Shown: positions 1 to 6,670, counted from the stretch's first letter. The stretch: DNA of 8,700 nucleotides from an uncultured Bacteroidales bacterium (GCA_947074245.1 CAMTOW010000067.1:1-8700); one strand, 5' to 3'. Made by a program: numbers and translations. Notes: a model not told the origin generated them from the letters alone.

Positions 1-951
1 GATCTTGACAGAGGGAAACGGCATTAATGCCTGATCGGATAAGGTGGGCGAACCGAATAGTTCTCGACCTCCCATGACTGCTCGACGCACGAATGGATGA
101 TCGGGGTCGATTCGGGAAGAGTTTAATCGAAACGAACGTGCTGTCATTTCACAACCGGTCTCGTTTCGAAGAATTTCAAAAACCTCTTCGTTCGAATACA
201 ATTCATTGGTTCGTACATCCAAAACGAAACTACAGCGATCGGGTACGACATTATGTTGTGTGCCTGCCTGAATCTGGGTAAGGCTGACCTTGACGGCTCC
301 TAATAAGGGGGATATTCGCTCGAAATGAAAGGTTCGTATCTTTTCCAGAATCGGTAACGCTTCATAAATGGCATTGATACCCTCTTCTCGCGCTGCGTGT
401 CCCGATTTGCCGGATACGGAAGCGTCTATTACGAGCAGACCTTTCTCTGCGATGGCCGCGTTCATTCCTGTCGGTTCTCCCACAACGGCGAATGAGATGG
501 ATGGCAGATGGGGTAAGACACTCTCGATGCCGTTTTTACCCGAAACCTCTTCTTCTGCGGATGCCAGGAAAAGCAGATTGTAAGGCTGCTCTTTCTCACT
601 CAATAACTTGAATGCCTCATAAAGGCATACCACCGATGCTCCCGCGTCATTGCTCCCTAATCCGTATAGGTTTCCGTCAATCTCGATTGGCGTAAACGGA
701 TCTCGGCTCCAGGATGCGACGGGACGTACCGTATCGATATGTGAGTTGAGGAGGATGTTGGGTTTGTTCGGGTCTTGTTTCCCGTTTCTGACCAATATAT
801 TGTTTCCGAAACGCTCGGTTTCGAAGCCCTCTTTTTGAATATGTGTCTGTAAATAATCGGCTACGGTTTCCTCCGATCTGCTGAAGGATGGAATGGATAG
901 AATTCCTTTTAACAAATCGATAGCCTGATAATAGGCGATATCTATATCCAT
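1..951 (-). CDS. argE: ArgE-type M20 deacylase (N-acyl-ornithine deacetylase), C-terminus cut by window edge
   Basis: Translating the minus strand gives 317 residues with no stop before the window edge. This is an M20-family metallopeptidase of the ArgE/DapE group, which removes the acyl group from N-acyl-ornithine in arginine synthesis, in the cytoplasm. Visible family motifs are NSHIDTV (H71, D73), GSNDAG (bridging D102), ASAEEE (catalytic E133, metal E134), GEPTG (metal E159), and the dimerisation segment SGHAAREEGINAI (about 182-194) with TQHNVVPD near 231. Relatives are about 350 residues, so roughly 35-40 residues, including the last metal His, lie outside the window. An in-frame ATG at 975 would add eight residues. 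I prefer 951 because a possible -7 box at 978-985 would put the transcript start close to or past 975, and because the added residues look unrelated to the family. In Bacteroides the arginine route uses succinylated intermediates, so the substrate may be N-succinylornithine. ArgE rather than another M20 enzyme is an inference from overall motif spacing and from argB nearby. Confidence 0.85.
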   Translation of the reverse strand, partial: MDIDIAYYQAIDLLKGILSIPSFSRSEETVADYLQTHIQKEGFETERFGNNILVRNGKQDPNKPNILLNSHIDTVRPVASWSRDPFTPIEIDGNLYGLGSNDAGASVVCLYEAFKLLSEKEQPYNLLFLASAEEEVSGKNGIESVLPHLPSISFAVVGEPTGMNAAIAEKGLLVIDASVSGKSGHAAREEGINAIYEALPILEKIRTFHFERISPLLGAVKVSLTQIQAGTQHNVVPDRCSFVLDVRTNELYSNEEVFEILRNETGCEMTARSFRLNSSRIDPDHPFVRRAVMGGRELFGSPTLSDQALMPFPSVKI

Positions 952-1258
952 GTTAATATGATTTGAGTTTGGCATGTTAAATATAGACGCTATAACGTCT
1001 ATAACAATGGTTTCCAAAACAATTATATACTTTTTAGCGTTCTTTTATTAGGGTAATATTTGCTAAAACTCATTAACTGTCAATTCATTTCCTATAAATT
1101 GATTGGTCTTGGTTTGGTTCGGTTGAGTTCACATGTTCTGCCCGATTAATATTCTGAAAAACTGATATCAACTTATTTCCGTCGGTCTGATTGATCCGGA
1201 CGATCCTGCTTTTTCGTACAGAGAAACTTCGGGATTGATACGAACCGTATATATTGCT
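952..1258. other. Divergent intergenic region between argE and a binding-protein gene
   Basis: A 307-base gap between divergently transcribed genes. It holds a 22-bp dyad (982-1003), weak promoter-like boxes in both directions, and a bulged hairpin around 1183-1205 (outer arms CGTC/GACG) in the presumed leader of the rightward gene. On the plus strand AATATTTG at 1055-1062, with TTTT 20 bases upstream, is a near-match to the Bacteroidota -33/-7 promoter and would leave a leader of about 190 bases. I looked for a cobalamin riboswitch because of the downstream gene type and saw no B12-box-like sequence. No tRNA or small ORF is supported. Confidence 0.5.
978..1008 (-). promoter_or_regulatory. 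Possible argE promoter overlapped by a dyad operator
   Basis: Reading the minus strand, ATTG (1008-1005) is followed after 19 bases by TATATTTA (985-978). This is one base off the Bacteroidota -7 consensus TAnnTTTG at the usual spacing. A perfect inverted repeat, TATAGACG / CGTCTATA (982-989 and 996-1003, 6-base spacer), fills the spacer and overlaps the -7 box, which is classic repressor geometry. It does not resemble the E. coli ARG box, so the regulator is unknown. The dyad is directly visible; its promoter and operator roles are inference. Confidence 0.35.
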
Positions 1259-2344
1259 ATGAATAACCGTCTGCTTTTATTATTTGCTTTGATTCTGACT
1301 TTTTCCTGTTCCTTGAAAACGGAAAAATATGATTTGGCCGAAATCGGGAAGGTTCCGGTCATAGATATTTTAGGTCGCGACATAATGATACCCGATACCG
1401 TTCATAAGGTGCTTTGTGTTGGCCCCTCTTCCATTCGGTTGGTAACCTACGCGGGAGGTGCTTCCTATATATGTGGTGTTGAAAACCTCGAGCGTCTGGC
1501 TTCCGATTATCCGCATCGGTTGGCTTATCCCGAACTCACTCTTAAACCGGCGATTGGACACGGAAAAGATCTTCGTCCGCAACTGATCAAAGAGCTTCTT
1601 CCGGATGTTATATTTATGTCTACTGCCGATATGAATGAAGCCGACGATTTGCAGGCGATGACCGGAATTCCCGTCGTAACCGTTGAATCTTCCAATCCGG
1701 GTAATAATATGAACCGATTCTTCGCTTCGCTACGATTTATCGGGAGTGTGTTGCGCACGTCGGCCGAAGTGGAGGAGCTGATTGAATATGTCGGATCGCA
1801 ACTCGATGATTTGGCGTATCGAAGTCAATCCGATACTTCTTTGGATCGCCCCAACGTTTATGTCGGAGGTATTCCTTCGAAAGGAATAAAGGCTTTATCC
1901 TCTACCGATCCCGATTACGCCGCTTTCAAATTTATTAAAGCGGTGAATGTGGCTGCGGAATACGAAGCTCCTTCGGTTAGCTATGTCGGACGCAACGTAC
2001 GGTTGCAGCAGTTGATTGATCTCAATCCGGATGTCGTCTTTATCGATGCTTCCGGTATTCCTCGTGTTCTTGATGATTTGCGAAGACGCTCATCGCTTGT
2101 GAAAACAATGAACGCCTACAGACAAAAGAAGATATATGTCGTTTGGCCCGATTACAGCAGACATTTTAATTTCGAAATCATGCTGATCAATGCCTGGTAT
2201 GCCGGTACGATTTTATATCCCGACAGATTCTCTGATATTGATGTGATGGCTAAAGCCGATGAGATTCTTGCTAAATTTGTAGGAAAACCCATTGCGCGGG
2301 ATCTGGCGGAAGTTTGGGGACCTTTTCGGAATTTATTGGATTAG
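1259..2344 (+). CDS. Periplasmic substrate-binding lipoprotein, ABC transporter family (siderophore/cobalamin class)
   Basis: A 361-residue protein of the PF01497/COG0614 type, whose members bind iron-siderophores, haem, cobalamin or molybdate and deliver them to FecCD-type permeases. Residues 1-17 form a lipoprotein signal peptide: N-R, a hydrophobic run, then LTFSC with C17 as the lipidated cysteine. No acidic stretch follows the Cys, so a periplasm-facing anchor is more likely than surface export. Two lobes are visible: an N-terminal half with a VLCVGPSSIRLVTYAGG segment and PDVIFMS, and a C-terminal half with NPDVVFIDASG, KKIYVVW and a helix containing NAWYAGTILYPDRF, typical of the iron/metal subgroup. 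An upstream in-frame TTG (1235) would put eight residues before the signal peptide, so ATG 1259 is the better start. No permease or ATPase gene adjoins it, so the ligand cannot be assigned. Confidence 0.8.
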   Translation: MNNRLLLLFALILTFSCSLKTEKYDLAEIGKVPVIDILGRDIMIPDTVHKVLCVGPSSIRLVTYAGGASYICGVENLERLASDYPHRLAYPELTLKPAIGHGKDLRPQLIKELLPDVIFMSTADMNEADDLQAMTGIPVVTVESSNPGNNMNRFFASLRFIGSVLRTSAEVEELIEYVGSQLDDLAYRSQSDTSLDRPNVYVGGIPSKGIKALSSTDPDYAAFKFIKAVNVAAEYEAPSVSYVGRNVRLQQLIDLNPDVVFIDASGIPRVLDDLRRRSSLVKTMNAYRQKKIYVVWPDYSRHFNFEIMLINAWYAGTILYPDRFSDIDVMAKADEILAKFVGKPIARDLAEVWGPFRNLLD

Positions 2345-2352
2345 AAGCGAAT

Positions 2353-2369
2353 ACCGTTTTTTTTACGGT
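2353..2369 (+). terminator. Weak hairpin just after the binding-protein gene
   Basis: Arms ACCGT (2353-2357) and ACGGT (2365-2369) flank a loop of seven Ts, nine bases after the stop codon. The stem is only five pairs and no U-run follows it, so it is at best a weak terminator. Confidence 0.25.
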
Positions 2370-2425
2370 TCTTGAGGTCAATGAATGATCGGTTCGTCGA
2401 AGTTTTTAATCCTTTATATCCAAAC

Positions 2426-2456
2426 ATTTGCTCATTTTGATAAAAAATGAGCAAAT
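2426..2456. promoter_or_regulatory. Perfect 13-bp inverted repeat upstream of the acyl-CoA ligase gene
   Basis: ATTTGCTCATTTT (2426-2438) and AAAATGAGCAAAT (2444-2456) are exact reverse complements around a 5-base centre, GATAA. It sits about 27 bases upstream of a -7-like box (CAACTTTG, 2483-2490). That places it where an operator or activator site would be expected for the ligase-prfB unit. As RNA it would be a 13-bp, AT-rich hairpin, but without a clean following U-tract, so a terminator for the upstream gene is the less favoured reading. The repeat is seen; the role is inferred. Confidence 0.5.
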
Positions 2457-2482
2457 AGTGATGTTTTATCAGAAAAATAGAG

Positions 2483-2490
2483 CAACTTTG
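2483..2490 (+). promoter_or_regulatory. Possible -7 box for the ligase-prfB unit
   Basis: CAACTTTG matches all but the first base of the Bacteroidota -7 consensus TAnnTTTG. I could not find a convincing TTTG-like -33 element 19-21 bases upstream, so this is a weak call. If used, transcription would start near 2497, leaving a leader of about 105 bases. Confidence 0.35.
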
Positions 2491-2516
2491 TAACGTTTTC
2501 AATGAAATGGCATTTT

Positions 2517-2547
2517 CTTGTTGGAGTGCGTTTTAGACTCCTTCAAG
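2517..2547 (+). other. Leader hairpin before the acyl-CoA ligase start
   Basis: CTTG (2517-2520) plus GGAGT (2523-2527) pair with ACTCC (2537-2541) plus CAAG (2544-2547), with a symmetric TT/TT internal loop and a 9-base apical loop. It lies in the presumed leader RNA, 54 bases ahead of the ATG. A structured leader is possible, but short stems like this also occur by chance. Confidence 0.25.
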
Positions 2548-2601
2548 ATGAAATTTAAAAAACCGGTCGGGAATTATTTTCCGGCGTTTTGAGACGAAGA
2601 T

Positions 2602-4404
2602 ATGTTAATAACTCATTTTTCTAAATTGGTGCACCTTCAGGCTGCACGTATTGGTGATCGGATAGCTTTCCGTCATAAAGATGAAACTTCAGGAGATTGG
2701 ATCCCGACTACATGGAAGGATTTTTCGGCAAAAGTGATGAAAGTAGCTAAAGCGATGGCTGCGTTTGGTATTCAAGAGCACGATTGTATCGCTACCTATA
2801 CTCAAAATAAACCCGAAGGTCTGATCGTCGATTTCGCGGCTTATGGCAACAGAGCGGTTGTTACTCCGCTATATGCGACCAGTTCGGTTAGTCAGATCGA
2901 ATACATCCTTACCGATTGTCGTGCGAAGTTGATCTTTGTCGGCGAGCAGTTCCAATATGATAATGCCTATGAGGCGTTACGCAATACCCCTACTCAGAAG
3001 ATCGTTATCTTCGACTCCAATGTAAAACTCAAACCGGGCGATGACGATTCGATTTTCCTCGATGAATTTATGAAGGAGGGTCAGGACGATGCGACTGATA
3101 CTCTTGTACGTCAACGTATGGAAGATGCCAAGTTTACGGATTTGGCCAATCTGATTTATACGTCGGGTACCACGGGCGAACCCAAAGGTGTGATGTTGGT
3201 TCATAGCAACTTTATCGCTGCGATCCGTTCTCACCGCGATCGTCTTTCTTTCCGCGACGACGATTCTTCAATGTGTTTCCTTCCGCTTGCTCATATCTTC
3301 GAGCGTGCGTGGTCTTATTTCTGTTTGGCTAAGGCGATCCGTCTTGAGATCAATCTGCGTCCGCAGGAAGTACAGAAATCACTGCGTGAAACCAATCCTT
3401 CCATCATGTGTGCCGTTCCTCGTTTCTGGGAAAAAGTGTACACGGCTATTATGGATAAACGGGAACGTTCGGGCAAAATGATTCAGAAAATGATGGATTC
3501 TGCCTTCGAAGTGGGTCGAAAGTACAATATCGAGTACGTTTATGAAGGCAAAAAAGCTCCATTCTTGTTATCTTTGCGCTATAAATTCTATGATAAGATG
3601 GTTTTGTCTAAGATTCGTCTCGTTGCCGGACTGAGCAATGCCAACTTCTTCCCGTGTGCGGGAGCTGCGCTTTCGCGGAATATCAATGAGTTTATGCACT
3701 CTATCGGTGTCAATATTGTCTATGGATATGGATTGACCGAAACCACTGCTACCGTTTGTTGTTTCCCTCGTTTCGGATACGACTATGCGACGATGGGAGA
3801 GGTGATGCCTGGTACGGCTGTGCGCATTGGCGAAAACAATGAAATACTTGTCAAAGGCGATGGCGTCATGGTAGGATACTACAACAAACCCGAAGAGACA
3901 GAACGCGCCTTCACCGAAGACGGATATTTCCGCACCGGAGATGCCGGAGGTCTTACGCTTGATGATTGTGTATTCATGACCGAACGTATCAAAGACTTGT
4001 TCAAGACTTCAAATGGTAAATACATAGCGCCTCAGGCTCTGGAAACGCGCATTGGCGAAGATCCGTATATCGAACAGATCGCGGTGATCGGTGACCAACG
4101 CAAATTCGTTTCCGCTTTGATCGTTCCGGATTATGGATTACTGAAAGAATATGCCGATAAGAATAAGATCGCTTATACCGATATGAAAGATCTTGTCAGC
4201 AAACCGGAGATTTATGATTTCATTATGAAGCGCATCGAAGAGAAACAATCCAACTTCGCGAGCTTCGAGCATGTGAAACGCTTTACGATCATGCCCGAAC
4301 CGTTCTCGATGGAAAACGGCGAGCTGACCAATACGCTCAAGATCCGTCGTATGGCGATCAATCAGAGATACAAAGATCTTATCGAAGCGATGTACGCCCG
4401 ATAA
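2602..4404 (+). CDS. fadD: Long-chain fatty acid--CoA ligase (AMP-forming)
   Basis: A 600-residue ANL-superfamily enzyme that activates long-chain fatty acids to acyl-CoA through an acyl-AMP intermediate, probably at the inner membrane face. Adenylation motifs are in order: P-loop YTSGTTGEPKG (186-196), the LPLAHIFER segment (228-235), YGYGLTETT (374-382), GYFRTGD with the ribose-binding D447, the fatty-acyl signature region ERIKDLFKTSNGKYIAP (461-477), and the C-terminal catalytic lysine in TNTLKIRR (K580). Length and the LAHIFER/FKTSNGKYIAP motifs fit the long-chain (FAA1-like) group rather than acetyl-CoA synthetase. ATG 2602 begins directly at the family N-terminus and has no Shine-Dalgarno, as expected in this phylum. 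The gene is followed after 28 bases by prfB with no terminator between, suggesting one transcript. Exact chain-length preference cannot be read from sequence; fadD is a functional-class name. Confidence 0.92.
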   Translation: MLITHFSKLVHLQAARIGDRIAFRHKDETSGDWIPTTWKDFSAKVMKVAKAMAAFGIQEHDCIATYTQNKPEGLIVDFAAYGNRAVVTPLYATSSVSQIEYILTDCRAKLIFVGEQFQYDNAYEALRNTPTQKIVIFDSNVKLKPGDDDSIFLDEFMKEGQDDATDTLVRQRMEDAKFTDLANLIYTSGTTGEPKGVMLVHSNFIAAIRSHRDRLSFRDDDSSMCFLPLAHIFERAWSYFCLAKAIRLEINLRPQEVQKSLRETNPSIMCAVPRFWEKVYTAIMDKRERSGKMIQKMMDSAFEVGRKYNIEYVYEGKKAPFLLSLRYKFYDKMVLSKIRLVAGLSNANFFPCAGAALSRNINEFMHSIGVNIVYGYGLTETTATVCCFPRFGYDYATMGEVMPGTAVRIGENNEILVKGDGVMVGYYNKPEETERAFTEDGYFRTGDAGGLTLDDCVFMTERIKDLFKTSNGKYIAPQALETRIGEDPYIEQIAVIGDQRKFVSALIVPDYGLLKEYADKNKIAYTDMKDLVSKPEIYDFIMKRIEEKQSNFASFEHVKRFTIMPEPFSMENGELTNTLKIRRMAINQRYKDLIEAMYAR

Positions 4405-4432
4405 TAACTATACTAAATAAACCGATTTATAA

Positions 4433-5528
4433 ATGATTACAGCTGATCAATTAAAAGATGTTCAGGAGCGCGAGCACGCGTTGAGGAGGTATCTTTGACA
4501 TCGATACGAAATTAATTCAGATCGAAGAAGAAGAACTGCGCACGCATGCTCCCGGTTTTTGGGATGACAACAAGACTGCCGAAGCGCAGATGAAAAAAAT
4601 CAAAGACCTCAAGAAATGGGTCGAACTGTACAATGAAGTGAATGCTGCTGTCGAAGAGGTAGCTCTCTCTTTCGACTTCATTCGCGAAGAACTGGTTACC
4701 GAAGAGGATCTCGATGCGGCTTATGCCAAAGCGGTCGAGTTGATCGAAAATGTCGAACTCAAAAATATGCTTCGTCAAGAAGAGGATAAGATGGGTTGCG
4801 TACTGAAGATCAATGCCGGTGCGGGTGGTACCGAAAGTAACGACTGGGCCTCGATGTTGATGCGTATGTATTTGCGCTATGCCGAAGCTCATGGCTATAA
4901 AGTCACGATTACCAATCTTCAGGAAGGTGATGAGGCCGGTATCAAAACCGTTACGATTCAGGTAGAAGGCGATTATGCCTACGGCTATCTGAAAAGCGAA
5001 AACGGGGTGCATCGTCTGGTCCGCGTTTCTCCCTACAATGCGCAGGGTAAACGTATGACATCGTTCGTATCCGTGTTCGTCATTCCATTGGTTGACGACT
5101 CTATTGAGATCGAAATCAATCCGGGCGACATCACTTGGGAAACGTTCCGTTCTTCCGGTGCGGGTGGACAGAATGTCAACAAGGTAGAAACGGGGGTTCG
5201 TTTGCGACATGCTCCTTCTGGCATCGTGATCGAGAATACCGAAAGCCGCTCTCAGTTCGGAAATAAAGACAATGCGATGCGTTTGCTTCGCTCTCAGTTG
5301 TACGAAATCGAACTGGAGAAACGCCGTGCCGCTCAGAAAGAAGTGGAAGCTGGTAAGAAGAAAATCGAGTGGGGATCACAGATTCGAAGCTATGTATTCG
5401 ATGATCGCCGCGTGAAAGACCACCGTACCAATTTCCAGACATCCAATGTCAATGCCGTGATGGATGGCGATATCGACAATTTCATCAAAGCGTATCTGAT
5501 GGAATTTGCCGGATCCAAATCGGAATAA
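4433..5528 (+). CDS. prfB: Peptide chain release factor 2 with programmed +1 frameshift
   Basis: RF2 recognises UGA/UAA stop codons and triggers peptide release. The reading frame starts at ATG 4433, runs 21 codons to CTT (4493-4495), meets an in-frame TGA (4496-4498), and must slip +1 to continue with GAC at 4497. The joined product is 364 residues, matching the usual RF2 length of about 365. The catalytic GGQ is at 244-246 (SSGAGGQNVNK). The stop-recognition tripeptide position reads SPY (199-201) rather than the SPF of E. coli. The N-terminal part (LKDVQEREHALRRYLDIDTK, then APGFWDD) is the standard RF2 start; conceptual annotation from ATG 4590 alone would lose the first 52 residues. It lies 28 bases after the acyl-CoA ligase and ends before a long terminator-like hairpin. 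Identity is very secure. This is a working gene, not a pseudogene: the interruption is exactly the conserved autoregulatory site. Confidence 0.97.
4484..4499 (+). promoter_or_regulatory. prfB autoregulatory +1 frameshift site
   Basis: AGGAGG (4484-4489), then TAT, then the slippery CTT TGA C (4493-4499). It has the same order and 3-base spacing as the E. coli element. When RF2 is scarce the UGA is decoded slowly, the P-site tRNA slips from CUU to UUU, and full-length RF2 is made, giving negative feedback. The internal Shine-Dalgarno is a perfect six-base match. Mechanism is established for E. coli; its operation here is inferred from conservation. Confidence 0.95.
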
Positions 5529-5576
5529 TCCGCATCTCATATCACATTACGAGCATTTCGTTATGTAGCTATATTC

Positions 5577-5646
5577 AGGATATTCTTCGTCTTATGCCTG
5601 CTTTCTTTTGCAAAGCGTTCGGCACGACGAAGAATATCCTTTTTTT
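5577..5646 (+). terminator. Long three-tier hairpin with T-tract after prfB
   Basis: Outer arms AGGATATTCTTCGTC (5577-5591) and its exact complement (5626-5640) form 15 perfect pairs, followed by seven Ts (5640-5646). The 34-base apical part can fold further: TGCC/GGCA (5595-5598 with 5621-5624) and GCTTT/AAAGC (5600-5604 with 5612-5616). It ends the ligase-prfB transcript 49 bases after the stop. Since argB starts only 34 bases past the T-tract with no clear promoter between, it could also act as an attenuator for argB or yield a small stable RNA. Confidence 0.8.
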
Positions 5647-5679
5647 ATCCCGATCTTTAGTGATTCAAATACGTTAACT

Positions 5680-6450
5680 ATGCAAAAACTCACGATTGTC
5701 AAAGTCGGTGGGAAAATTGTCGAAGAAGCGGGTTCGCTTCAACGCTTACTTGCCGATTTTTCTCACATTCCCGGCCATAAGCTGCTCGTTCATGGTGGCG
5801 GCCGTTCCGCTACTCACTATGCGTCTCTTTTGGGTATCGAGTCTCAAATGGTCAATGGACGCCGCGTTACCGATGCCGAAACGCTCAAAGTGGTGACGAT
5901 GGTTTATGCCGGATTGGTCAATAAAACCATTGTTTCTTCCCTTCAGGCTTTAGGTATCAACGCGCTTGGTCTGACTGGTGCGGATATGAACGTGATCCGT
6001 TCCCGCAAGCGTCCTGTCAAAGAGGTCGACTACGGTTTCGTAGGCGATGTCGAATCGGTAGACGCTTCGTTGCTGGCCGATTTGATCGCCAAAAACGTAG
6101 TTCCGGTCATGGCTCCGCTTACTCACGACGGTGCCGGGTCCATGCTCAATACCAATGCAGACACCATTGCTGCGGAAGTGGCGAAAGCGCTATCGAACAC
6201 ATTTCAGGTTACGCTTATGTACTGTTTCGAAAAGAAAGGTGTGCTTCGTGATGAAAACGACGATGATAGTGTTATCTCTTCAATAGATAAGAAATCCTTT
6301 CTTGATCTTGTCGAAGCGGGCGTTGTCCAGGGTGGCATGATTCCGAAATTGGAGAATGCGTTCGATGCCATCGCAGCAGGGGTAAATGAAGTGGTGATTA
6401 CTCGTGCGGATGCGATCGACGATCCTTCGGCGGGAACACACATTTTCTGA
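5680..6450 (+). CDS. argB: N-acetyl- (or N-succinyl-) glutamate kinase
   Basis: A 256-residue amino-acid kinase phosphorylating the acyl-glutamate gamma-carboxylate, the second step of arginine biosynthesis, in the cytosol. Motifs: KVGGK (8-12), VHGGG (37-41), GRRVTD (60-65), NTNAD (157-161) and GGMIPKLENA with the conserved K223. The length matches the short ArgB form. ATG 5680 was chosen because MQKLTIVKVGGK aligns with family starts; an upstream ATG-less extension to 5608 would run through the terminator hairpin and is not credible. In Bacteroides fragilis the pathway uses N-succinyl intermediates, so the true substrate here may be N-succinylglutamate. No Shine-Dalgarno is seen. It appears to be transcribed alone, ended by the hairpin at 6473-6509, and converges with the sialidase gene across the candidate origin. 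Confidence 0.95.
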   Translation: MQKLTIVKVGGKIVEEAGSLQRLLADFSHIPGHKLLVHGGGRSATHYASLLGIESQMVNGRRVTDAETLKVVTMVYAGLVNKTIVSSLQALGINALGLTGADMNVIRSRKRPVKEVDYGFVGDVESVDASLLADLIAKNVVPVMAPLTHDGAGSMLNTNADTIAAEVAKALSNTFQVTLMYCFEKKGVLRDENDDDSVISSIDKKSFLDLVEAGVVQGGMIPKLENAFDAIAAGVNEVVITRADAIDDPSAGTHIF

Positions 6451-6472
6451 TTTCAACATTCCGAAATAAATC

Positions 6473-6516
6473 AAACGGGGCTGTCGTATCGATCACGACA
6501 GCCCCGTTTCGTTTTC
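6473..6516 (+). terminator. Strong intrinsic terminator of argB
   Basis: AAACGGGGCTGTCGT (6473-6487) pairs perfectly with its complement at 6495-6509 around a 7-base loop (ATCGATC). The stem has a GC-rich centre, and a T-rich run (TTTCGTTTT) follows. It lies 23 bases after the argB stop. Confidence 0.93.
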
Positions 6517-6541
6517 AACAGATTCTCTTTTATCCGATAGG

Positions 6542-6560
6542 TTTTCAACAGTTTTCAACA
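6542..6560 (+). repeat. Head-to-tail pair of TTTTCAACA boxes
   Basis: Two identical copies at 6542-6550 and 6552-6560 joined by one G, repeat period 10 bases. A third copy is 30 bases upstream at 6512-6520, so these three share helical phase. They form the left group of the putative DnaA boxes. Confidence 0.8.
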
Positions 6561-6587
6561 GGCGTTTCTAATTCAATCGATAGATGA

Positions 6588-6606
6588 TTATCAACAGTTA
6601 TCAACA
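6588..6606 (+). repeat. Head-to-tail pair of TTATCAACA boxes
   Basis: Two identical copies at 6588-6596 and 6598-6606 joined by one G, period 10 bases. Each differs from the E. coli DnaA consensus TTATCCACA at one base. The pair directly abuts the AT-rich core, the position where DnaA filaments typically start opening an origin. Confidence 0.82.
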
Positions 6607-6670
6607 ATCTATATGGATATGATTAATTGATTGTATAATAGTTATTTGTGTATGTTGTCTAATACTTATT
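6607..6670. other. AT-rich core, candidate DNA unwinding element
   Basis: By hand count 51 of 64 bases are A or T. It sits between DnaA-like boxes at 6598-6606 and 6679-6687 and contains no such box itself. Its place beside the tandem box pair suits a duplex-unwinding element, but this is inference from composition. Confidence 0.5.

Noticed and set aside
93..838. Plus-strand ORFs across the first 840 bases
   Set aside because: They are antisense shadows of the continuous argE frame on the minus strand, which has clear M20 motifs.
1100..1130. TTGGT-rich stretch as a tandem repeat
   Set aside because: The units are irregular and few; this is low-complexity sequence without a clear period.
1235..1258. 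TTG start at 1235 for the binding lipoprotein
   Set aside because: ATG 1259 begins directly with the lipoprotein signal peptide; the eight extra residues have no support.
1063..1258. Cobalamin riboswitch ahead of the binding lipoprotein
   Set aside because: No B12-box-like core sequence is visible in the leader.
4433..4498. prfB as a pseudogene or sequencing frameshift
   Set aside because: The break sits exactly at the conserved AGGAGG-TAT-CTT-TGA-C programmed site and the joined protein is full length.
4512..5210. 232-codon minus-strand ORF
   Set aside because: Antisense to prfB, with no recognisable protein features.
5608..5679. Longer argB start at 5608
   Set aside because: The extra residues are encoded by the terminator hairpin and T-tract; ATG 5680 matches family starts.
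6530..6538. TTATCCGAT as a further DnaA box
   Set aside because: Two mismatches to the consensus including the 3' end; too weak to count.
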